A stretch of DNA of 5,728 nucleotides from Marinagarivorans sp. UBA5868. Lineage in GTDB: Bacteria > Pseudomonadota > Gammaproteobacteria > Pseudomonadales > Cellvibrionaceae. Every line of letters starts with the position of its first letter. Position 1 is the stretch's first letter. Positions 1-5,728 of this stretch are shown in pieces. Both the position numbers and the translations under genes were made by a program. Location: assembly GCA_002432095.1 (NCBI GenBank), contig DJFQ01000178.1:20714-26441 (forward strand), in the 5' to 3' direction. A model generated the notes under the pieces. That model ran no database searches. It saw nothing but the letters and a program-made list of their open reading frames with translations, and was not told the DNA's origin.

Positions 1-81
1 CAAATGCTCATGAGGATCGCGCCCGTCCAAAGGAGGTTTGTAGGCACTCATGGCAGCAATATGTGCTTTAAAGATCGACAT
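1..81 (-). CDS. N-terminus of a probable aminotransferase (HisC-like), cut by the window edge
   Basis: The ATG at 81-79 opens a frame with no stop to the window edge, giving 27 residues that begin MSIFKAHIAAMSAYKPPLDG. An aromatic-Lys-Pro-Pro stretch close to the N-terminus is reminiscent of class I/II PLP-dependent aminotransferases of the histidinol-phosphate aminotransferase type. That assignment is from memory of the family's N-termini; no catalytic residue is inside the window. Upstream there is only a weak ribosome-binding sequence (GAG about seven bases before the ATG). A second in-frame ATG at 51-49 would start at MSAYKPP and is a possible alternative. The gene follows proB by 37 bp on the same strand with no terminator visible between them, so co-transcription with obgE-proB is likely. 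I am fairly sure it is a real gene and much less sure of the product. Confidence 0.6.
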   Translation of the reverse strand, partial: MSIFKAHIAAMSAYKPPLDGRDPHEHL

Positions 82-118
82 AAATCACTCGAATTTTTGG
101 GGGTGAGAAAGAAGCGGT

Positions 119-1246
119 TCAGACCAGCACAAGATTGTCGCGATGAATCAACTCATCATCATCTTTATAACCGAGCAGCGGCAGAATTTTCGCGCTCACC
201 TGACCGGCGATCTTGCGCGCTTCATCACTGCTGTAATTCACCAGCCCGCGAGCAATTTCACGACCTTGCTGATCCCGGCAGATCACCAGATCACCACGGA
301 GGAATTCGCCCTGCACCGACGTAACACCGACCGGCAGCAAGCTCCGACCTTTCTTGCGTAAAACATCGACTGCCCCATCGTCCAGCGTCAACATACCCTT
401 GGACTGCATCTGCCCAGCGAGCCAGCGTTTACGCGCTGCCAGCGGCTCCTGTGCAGCGTAAAGCAATGTGCCAATCGGCTCGCCACCGGCGACGCGGTTG
501 ATCACCCGATCAATGCGACCACCGACGATCACCGTACTGGCCCCGGACCGCTCAGCCAAACGCGCCGCGCGCACTTTGGTCGTCATGCCGCCGCGCCCCA
601 AAACACCGCCGCCACCGGCCATGGCGATCAGCCCCTCTTCTCCCGCAGGGCTTTCGGCGATGATTTTGGCCAGGGCATTCTGCCGCGGATCGGCGTCGTA
701 CATCCCTAATTGATCCGTGAGAATCACCAGCGCATCGGCTTCGATAAGATTGGCCACCAGTGCGCCCAAAGTATCGTTGTCACCAAACCGAATCTCATCC
801 GTCACCACAGTGTCATTTTCATTGACCACAGGAATAACGCGCAGACCGGTCAAGGTTCTCAGAGTGGAACGGGCATTGAGGTATCGCTGGCGGTGGTACA
901 GGTCGTCGTGATCCAAAAGAATCTGCGCGGTGTGCAGGTTATAGGCTTGGAATGCCTCTTCATATACCTGAATCAGCCCCATCTGCCCTACTGCCGCTGC
1001 CGCCTGAAGTTCGTGGATGGCTTGCGGTCGCTCTTTCCAGCCCAATCGTGTCATGCCGGCGGCCACCGCCCCCGACGACACAAGCACAACCTCATGGCCC
1101 TGCTTGACCAGATCGGCGATCTGCGCGACCCAGCCTTTTATGGCCTGACGATCCAGCCCCTTGCCGTTGTCCGTTAACAGCGAGCTGCCAATTTTGATGA
1201 CCCAGCGACGGCTGGACTGCAATAAATGTCGTCTCGTGGTGTTCAA
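119..1246 (-). CDS. proB: glutamate 5-kinase (ProB), AAK kinase plus PUA domain
   Basis: ProB phosphorylates L-glutamate with ATP to glutamyl 5-phosphate, the first and feedback-controlled step of proline synthesis in the cytoplasm. The amino-acid-kinase domain covers roughly residues 13-265. Visible motifs are IKIGSSLL (17-24, with the phosphate-binding Lys18), VSSGA (56-60), NENDTV (142-147), [12 protein letters not shown] (154-165), [14 protein letters not shown] (175-188) and GRGGMTTK (217-224). A PUA domain occupies about 280-365, including RGDLVICRD. At 375 residues it matches the two-domain enterobacterial and pseudomonad form (E. coli 367). The start is a TTG at 1246-1244; no ATG or GTG is available in frame near the conserved N-terminus, and AAGGAA lies 8 bases upstream. 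It follows obgE by 12 bp, so translation is probably coupled. Its partner gene proA is not in the window. Confidence 0.96.
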   Translation of the reverse strand: MNTTRRHLLQSSRRWVIKIGSSLLTDNGKGLDRQAIKGWVAQIADLVKQGHEVVLVSSGAVAAGMTRLGWKERPQAIHELQAAAAVGQMGLIQVYEEAFQAYNLHTAQILLDHDDLYHRQRYLNARSTLRTLTGLRVIPVVNENDTVVTDEIRFGDNDTLGALVANLIEADALVILTDQLGMYDADPRQNALAKIIAESPAGEEGLIAMAGGGGVLGRGGMTTKVRAARLAERSGASTVIVGGRIDRVINRVAGGEPIGTLLYAAQEPLAARKRWLAGQMQSKGMLTLDDGAVDVLRKKGRSLLPVGVTSVQGEFLRGDLVICRDQQGREIARGLVNYSSDEARKIAGQVSAKILPLLGYKDDDELIHRDNLVLV

Positions 1247-1254
1247 GCAAATGG

Positions 1255-1258
1255 TTCC

Positions 1259-1260
<2 letters not shown>
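1255..1260 (-). promoter_or_regulatory. ribosome-binding site supporting the TTG start of proB
   Basis: On the minus strand AAGGAA overlaps the TAA stop of obgE and lies 8 bases before the TTG at 1246. It is the only good Shine-Dalgarno sequence here, and the in-frame codons between it and the TTG (ACC, ATT, TGC) do not include a usual start. Confidence 0.65.
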
Positions 1261-2488
<1,228 letters not shown>

Positions 2489-2491
2489 CTA

Positions 2492-2524
2492 GCTTCGGCG
2501 GCGCGAACAGCGATCGTCCGAAGC
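2492..2524 (-). repeat. 7-bp perfect inverted repeat in the obgE leader
   Basis: GCTTCGG at 2492-2498 and CCGAAGC at 2518-2524 are exact reverse complements separated by 19 bases. The repeat sits 15 bases upstream of the obgE start and just downstream of the rpmA terminator. It could fold as an RNA hairpin near the weak obgE ribosome-binding site or act as a protein-binding site; the sequence alone does not decide. Confidence 0.5.
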
Positions 2525-2530
2525 GAAACT

Positions 2531-2568
2531 TTAAAAACAAAAAAGCCCCGTCGACAGGGACAGGGCTT
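2531..2568 (-). terminator. intrinsic terminator after rpmA
   Basis: Read on the minus strand, AAGCCCTG (2568-2561) can pair with CGGGGCTT (2550-2543) in an eight-base-pair stem with one G-U pair and a 10-base loop. It is followed directly by a run of T (2544-2539) and a second T run to about 2533. This is a textbook Rho-independent terminator for the rplU-rpmA transcript. Since obgE lies about 55 bp further on without an evident strong promoter, the terminator may be partial and set the ratio of ribosomal protein to obgE-proB mRNA. Confidence 0.88.
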
Positions 2569-2595
2569 CTAGAGGTTTCCGCTAAAAACGTTTTA

Positions 2596-2853
2596 TCAGG
2601 CGGTTACAACACTGACATAACGGCGATTGCGCGGGCCCTTAACTTCAAATTTCACCGCACCTTCCGCTTTAGCGAACAGGGTATGGTCTTTACCGATGCC
2701 AACATTTTCACCGGGATGAAACTGGGTGCCGCGCTGGCGAACGATGATGCCGCCGGCATTGATAGCCTGACCACCGAACACTTTAACGCCGAGACGTTTA
2801 CTTTCGGAATCGCGACCGTTGCGGGTACTACCGCCTGCTTTCTTGTGAGCCAT
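2596..2853 (-). CDS. rpmA: 50S ribosomal protein L27
   Basis: L27 is a small basic protein of the large ribosomal subunit whose N-terminal tail reaches the peptidyl-transferase centre. The 85-residue product begins [19 protein letters not shown], the nearly invariant L27 N-terminus, and continues with [11 protein letters not shown] (19-29), [10 protein letters not shown] (34-43) and [17 protein letters not shown] (45-61). It lacks the cleaved N-terminal extension found in Firmicutes, so no processing protease is required. The start is firm: AGGA lies 7 bases before the ATG and overlaps the end of rplU (12-bp gap). It ends in tandem stops (TGA then TAA). It is the last gene before the intrinsic terminator and is transcribed with rplU. 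Confidence 0.98.
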   Translation of the reverse strand: MAHKKAGGSTRNGRDSESKRLGVKVFGGQAINAGGIIVRQRGTQFHPGENVGIGKDHTLFAKAEGAVKFEVKGPRNRRYVSVVTA

Positions 2854-2865
2854 GAATGAATCCTC

Positions 2866-3177
2866 TTACGCGTTGATGCCGGTGATTTTAACGTCGGTGT
2901 ACCACTGACGATGGCCCTGACGTTTCAAGGAGTGTTTACGACGACGGAATTTGATAATGGTGACTTTGTCGGCACGACCGTGAGACAGAATTTCAGCCTT
3001 CACTTTAGCGCCGGAAATCAGCGGGGCACCTATGGTGAAATCACCACCGTTGGCCACCATCAAAACCTGATCGAACTCGACGGTGTCACCCGTTGCGGCT
3101 TCGAGTTTTTCCAGACGAAGAATTTCGCCTTCCTGAACGCGGTGTTGTTTACCACCGGATACGATTACTGCGTACAT
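2866..3177 (-). CDS. rplU: 50S ribosomal protein L21
   Basis: L21 binds 23S rRNA in the large subunit and is needed early in 50S assembly. The 103-residue product starts [18 protein letters not shown] and has the C-terminal family signature around [16 protein letters not shown] (residues 77-92). Its length is the usual one for bacteria. GGAG lies 9 bases before the ATG at 3177. It is the first gene of the unit, with a sigma-70 promoter about 130 bp upstream and a leader rich in hairpins. The gap to rpmA is 12 bp, and the stop codon merges with the rpmA ribosome-binding site, which fits balanced synthesis of L21 and L27. Confidence 0.98.
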   Translation of the reverse strand: MYAVIVSGGKQHRVQEGEILRLEKLEAATGDTVEFDQVLMVANGGDFTIGAPLISGAKVKAEILSHGRADKVTIIKFRRRKHSLKRQGHRQWYTDVKITGINA

Positions 3178-3304
3178 CTATAAATGCTCCAGTAAAGATT
3201 GGACGTCGCGAAGCACTCTTACGAGTTTTAAGCCGAGGCAACCATTTGCCGCGGCAACAAAGCTTGCGCCGTATCGAAAATGGCAGAGAGACCTGCCAAA
3301 AGGC
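3178..3304 (-). promoter_or_regulatory. hairpin-rich 5' leader of rplU (candidate autoregulatory leader)
   Basis: About 126 nt lie between the predicted start of transcription and the rplU ATG. In order on the minus strand they contain: a perfect 6-bp stem TGGCAG/CTGCCA (3298-3293 with 3286-3281) with a 6-base loop and a following TTTT; a GCCG/CGGC plus GGCAA/TTGCC hairpin with one internal mismatch (3255-3232); and ACTC-GTAA-GAGT (3226-3215), a stem with a GNRA-type loop. Many ribosomal-protein operons are feedback-regulated through such leaders, but I recognise no known leader motif here, so the regulatory role is inferred. Confidence 0.4.
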
Positions 3305-3309
3305 CGCAA

Positions 3310-3338
3310 ATTCTATCCGATGGCCGCGCCTTAAGCAA
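3310..3338 (-). promoter_or_regulatory. sigma-70 promoter of rplU-rpmA
   Basis: On the minus strand the -35-like hexamer TTGCTT (3338-3333) is followed after exactly 17 bp by the -10 hexamer TAGAAT (3315-3310), which matches five of six consensus positions. The transcript would start near 3304-3302. Weakness of the -35 is offset by the optimal spacer and the good -10. Confidence 0.72.
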
Positions 3339-3367
3339 CACCTGACAGCTCGCATGAAGGTGATCGA

Positions 3368-3467
3368 ACAGCGGCGGGAATGAGGAAGTCCCCTTCCGTG
3401 GGGTGAGATCCGTGCCCGGGCATTGCGCTCGGGAACTATGCAGACAGAAAGGCGTAATAGCGGCTGT
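3368..3467. other. gene-free stretch after phoX with base-pairing potential
   Basis: The bases between the phoX stop and the rplU promoter contain no coding frame I can support. ACAGCGGC (3368-3375) can pair with GCGGCTGT (3460-3467) with one mismatch. Inside lie a GGAAG-TCCC-CTTCC hairpin (3384-3397) and the 10-bp palindrome TGCCCGGGCA (3413-3422). No T-run follows any of these on the minus strand, so none is a clear intrinsic terminator for phoX. It may be a phoX 3' untranslated region or simply chance pairing in GC-rich DNA; strand and function are open. Confidence 0.3.
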
Positions 3468-3469
3468 AC

Positions 3470-5533
3470 TTACTCGCCGATCGGACCGCCCTGCACTTTT
3501 TCCACAACCACGGTGGAGGAGCGCGGACGAACGGTCATGCCAGCTGGAGTTTCTTCCTGGGCGTCATCACTGAAAGGCCAGTTGCCTGGGTGTTGCACAT
3601 TCACGAAAAACGTGTGGTTGTTTGTCGTGTATGCCAAGCCAGTGATTTCGCAATCGTTAGGGCCGACCAGGAAACGTCGCAACTCCGTTTGGTTACTGCC
3701 ACTGATGGTTTCCGCATCACCATTGGCATCCACCAAAGCAGACGGAATCACCGCCAGCATTTGATCATTGGTTTCTTCGGTCACTTCGTCAGCGCCATTG
3801 TCCGTCTGCACCCACAAAATACCGCGCTTATCGAAAATCAAACCGTCGGGACTGGCAAACTGGTTGAGATCGGTAAGACCGGACAAGTTAATGGCTTCGC
3901 CGCCATCCGCCGGTGAGCCAAAGAGGAAAATATCCCACGTAAAGGTTTTGTGATCGTTGCTTTCGTCCCAGCGAATAATGTGACCGAATTTGTTGTCGAT
4001 TCGCGGATTGGCGGCATTGGCCTCTGTTCTTGCGGTATTGTTGGTCATCGTCATATAAACGCTGCCAGTCACCGGATCGACAGCTCCCCACTCCGGGCGA
4101 TCCATTGGTGTCGCCCCCAACTCATCCGCGGCACCTGCCGTATTGAGAATAATTTCGGCCAAGCTGCCAAAAGAATCGCTCAGCGGATTGCCATCCGTGT
4201 CCATACTATCCGTCGTTAACGGCAACCAGACACCGGTACCGTCTTCATTAAAACGAGCGACATACAATGTACCCTCGTTTAGATATTTGTCACCGACGGC
4301 CAAACGGTCAGTGCGATCGGCATCTGCCGGGTCCCAGTTGGCAGCAGAAACAAATTTATAAACATATTCGCCTCGCGCATCGTGACCGGAGTAAAACACC
4401 ACTGGTTTGCCGGCTGTCAATTTGCCAACCTCGCATGCCTCATGACGGAAGCGGCCCATAGTGGTCCGCTTGACCGGTCGGCTGTCCGGGGAATAGGGGT
4501 CGATCTCGACAATATAGCCATGCCCGTTGGCTTCGTTGCGATAATCCATCAGCGCACTTTCCGCGGTTGGTGTCACGTCGAAACGACCGAACTCATCGTT
4601 CTCTTCGCTCTCATCGCCAGCCAAGTGATTCCAACCATATTGATTGGCGGTGGTGCCTAAACCAATCCGTATCTGGTCTTCAGTCCGCTCTGCTGTATTG
4701 GCAAAATAGCCCGGCCAGTTTTCTTCACAAGTTAAAAAGGTGCCCCACGGTGAGCTGCCACTGCCGCAATTGTTAAAGGTGCCGCGCGCGCTGGTGCCAT
4801 CGGGCGAGAATTTGGTTTTTAGCAGATCGTGACCTGCCATCGGCCCGTTGATATCCATTTCTGTGGCGCCAGTAATACGTCGATTGTGTGGATCGTTTGC
4901 CACCACCTCCCAGACGCCGTCGACTTTGCGCACACGCACCACCGTCACGCCGTGGGCATAAATTTCTTTGCGGATTTCTTCAAGGATCGTACGTCTGTTG
5001 GTCTCTGTATCAATGGTCGCCCCATTCGGATGAAGCGCATCTTGATCTACATATTCATGATTAATACACAGCAAACCATCCTCGTTACTACCATTTAGCG
5101 GATAAAAAGATGTGCCGTCGTGATGCATTCCCACCGAGTTAGCCTGGTCTTGGGCGGTGTTGGTGCCATCGGCTTTCCATGCCGCAGCCTGATCATTAAG
5201 AGGCGTTCCCCAGGGAGCAAGAATTGAGGCTTTATAATTTTCCGGTACGACTATGGCATCTGTTCGCGATCCGGCAATGGACTGAAAACCAAGAACTGGT
5301 TTTTCAGTGACCGGCGGCGTCGGGGTCAAAGGAGTACCGTTGCCACCGTAGTTGTTTTTCTTGGAATTGCTGTCACAGGCGCTCAACCCGAGGCTCGACA
5401 TGATGGACAGGGCAGCCATGGCGCTGCCGGATCGGATCAGCGTCCGGCGCTGTACATGCCGCTCCAAAACCGTTTCAAATGGGGTGTTGCCACTGCGATT
5501 GTATTGGGTGGGGTCGAACGTAGCCTTACTCAT
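3470..5533 (-). CDS. phoX: PhoX-family (DUF839) alkaline phosphatase, Tat-exported lipoprotein
   Basis: PhoX enzymes are calcium- and iron-dependent alkaline phosphatases that release phosphate from phosphoesters outside the cytoplasm. The N-terminus has a twin-arginine motif (QRRTLIR, 28-34), a hydrophobic stretch to residue 50, and a lipobox LSAC with Cys53 followed by Asp54; a Ser/Asn/Gly/Thr/Pro-rich linker runs to about 78. Family motifs follow: LLCINHEY (154-161), WGTFLTCEENWPGYF (263-277, with the likely iron-ligand Cys269), GRFRHEA (360-366), YSGHDARGEYVYKF (381-394), MDRPEWGAVDP (477-487), RIDNKFGHIIRW (511-522), SPDGLIFD (561-568), and CEITG plus FVNVQHPG near the C-terminus (Glu629). 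The length of 687 fits the family. GGAG lies 8 bases before the ATG, and Pho-box-like repeats precede it. Some DUF839 proteins have no tested phosphatase activity, so the activity is inferred. Confidence 0.9.
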   Translation of the reverse strand: MSKATFDPTQYNRSGNTPFETVLERHVQRRTLIRSGSAMAALSIMSSLGLSACDSNSKKNNYGGNGTPLTPTPPVTEKPVLGFQSIAGSRTDAIVVPENYKASILAPWGTPLNDQAAAWKADGTNTAQDQANSVGMHHDGTSFYPLNGSNEDGLLCINHEYVDQDALHPNGATIDTETNRRTILEEIRKEIYAHGVTVVRVRKVDGVWEVVANDPHNRRITGATEMDINGPMAGHDLLKTKFSPDGTSARGTFNNCGSGSSPWGTFLTCEENWPGYFANTAERTEDQIRIGLGTTANQYGWNHLAGDESEENDEFGRFDVTPTAESALMDYRNEANGHGYIVEIDPYSPDSRPVKRTTMGRFRHEACEVGKLTAGKPVVFYSGHDARGEYVYKFVSAANWDPADADRTDRLAVGDKYLNEGTLYVARFNEDGTGVWLPLTTDSMDTDGNPLSDSFGSLAEIILNTAGAADELGATPMDRPEWGAVDPVTGSVYMTMTNNTARTEANAANPRIDNKFGHIIRWDESNDHKTFTWDIFLFGSPADGGEAINLSGLTDLNQFASPDGLIFDKRGILWVQTDNGADEVTEETNDQMLAVIPSALVDANGDAETISGSNQTELRRFLVGPNDCEITGLAYTTNNHTFFVNVQHPGNWPFSDDAQEETPAGMTVRPRSSTVVVEKVQGGPIGE

Positions 5534-5541
5534 TCAGGTAT

Positions 5542-5545
5542 CTCC
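5542..5545 (-). promoter_or_regulatory. ribosome-binding site of phoX
   Basis: GGAG on the minus strand lies 8 bases before the ATG at 5533. It supports that start, which leaves 28 residues ahead of the twin arginines. Confidence 0.7.
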
Positions 5546-5570
5546 GAACTGATGAAAAATCCAGAGCGAC

Positions 5571-5624
5571 CTTAAAGTCACGGTGTGACAGGTGCATTGC
5601 GAATTCTTGACAGTTCGATGACGT
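5571..5624 (-). promoter_or_regulatory. putative PhoB-dependent promoter of phoX (phased Pho half-sites plus -10)
   Basis: On the minus strand ACGTCAT starts at 5624, CTGTCAA at 5613 and CTGTCAC at 5591. These starts are spaced 11 and 22 bp, the register of Pho-box half-sites (CTGTCAT plus four bases); the skipped position (5602) is degenerate. The 18-mer 5624-5607 has the layout of a Pho box. Nine bases after the last CTGTCA comes TTTAAG (5576-5571), a plausible -10. The order resembles that of the E. coli phoA promoter, where a Pho box replaces the -35. The site lies 38-91 bp ahead of the phoX ATG. Confidence 0.65.
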
Positions 5625-5647
5625 TTTCAGCGCCGCAAGCGCAGCGC

Positions 5648-5728
5648 TTAAAACTCAACCAAGTGAGGCTCGGGGAATTTGGCATCCGCCAATTTTTGCC
5701 GCAATGTCAGCAGTTCGAGATTATCCAG
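5648..5728 (-). CDS. C-terminal end of an unrecognised gene, cut by the window edge
   Basis: The minus-strand frame is open from the right edge to a TAA at 5650-5648 and gives 26 residues, starting LDNLELLTLRQKLADAKFPE and ending HLVEF. The leucine spacing in the first half suggests a charged helix. I do not recognise the family. It is co-oriented with phoX, with a 114-bp gap that contains the putative Pho promoter, so it is probably a separate transcription unit. With so few residues, a chance open frame cannot be fully excluded. Confidence 0.45.
   Translation of the reverse strand: MDNLELLTLRQKLADAKFPEPHLVEF

Noticed and set aside
4..324. Plus-strand frame at the left edge across the proB 3' end
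   Set aside because: It overlaps the conserved C-terminus of ProB and the next gene's start in antisense, with no protein resemblance.
710..1177. Plus-strand open frame opposite proB (155 codons)
   Set aside because: It is antisense to conserved ProB motifs, with no recognisable product.
2585..2594. Perfect palindrome AAAACGTTTT after the rpmA stop
   Set aside because: It is short, AT-rich and sits beside tandem stops, before the real terminator; no loop would form in RNA and no known site fits.
3343..3348. A single minus-strand CTGTCA just upstream of the rplU -35
   Set aside because: The position 11 bp away matches the Pho half-site poorly, and one hexamer alone is expected by chance. 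I do not infer PhoB control of rplU.
3384..3460. Plus-strand GAGGAAGTCC and a later ACAGAA, resembling conserved blocks of RNase P RNA
   Set aside because: The blocks lie only about 60 bases apart, whereas rnpB is 350-400 nt, and the other conserved elements are absent. Most likely chance; an Infernal search would settle it.
5629..5648. AGCGC/GCGCT inverted repeat just after the stop of the right-edge gene
   Set aside because: The arms are only 5 bp, with no following T-run on the minus strand, so I cannot call it a terminator.

Overview
The window looks like chromosomal DNA of a gammaproteobacterium with a G+C content in the 50s by eye. The reasons are the gene order rplU-rpmA-obgE-proB, which is typical of Pseudomonas-like and related marine gammaproteobacteria, an L27 without the Firmicutes N-terminal extension, a Pseudomonas-like ProB with a C-terminal PUA domain, and Pho-box and sigma-70 signals of gammaproteobacterial type. 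A genus cannot be named from the sequence. All genes I accept are on the minus strand, so the biological reading direction runs from 5728 down to 1.

Region 5728-5648 holds the last 26 codons of an unrecognised gene. Region 5647-5534 is a short regulatory gap. It contains CTGTCA-type half-sites on an 11-bp period followed by a -10-like hexamer, which I read as a PhoB-dependent promoter. It drives a 687-residue PhoX-family (DUF839) alkaline phosphatase at 5533-3470. This protein carries a twin-arginine signal that ends in a lipobox, so it is probably a periplasm-facing lipoprotein that releases phosphate from organic esters during phosphate starvation.

Region 3469-3178 has no gene. It holds a base-paired-looking segment of unknown meaning just after phoX, then a good sigma-70 promoter (17-bp spacer) and a leader of about 126 nt with three hairpins ahead of rplU. 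The genes rplU (L21) and rpmA (L27) follow 12 bp apart and are closed by a strong intrinsic terminator. Next come obgE (a ribosome-assembly GTPase) and proB (glutamate 5-kinase), again 12 bp apart, with proB apparently using a TTG start. The first 27 codons of an aminotransferase-like gene begin 37 bp after proB and run off the left edge.

The ribosomal proteins, Obg and proline-synthesis genes are ordinary housekeeping content. The less usual part is the co-oriented, probably Pho-regulated phoX directly upstream of the rplU promoter, where many gammaproteobacteria carry a divergent ispB. I do not see a convincing wholly new system here. The best leads are the phased Pho half-sites, the tethered PhoX, and the untranslated regions around rplU and obgE.
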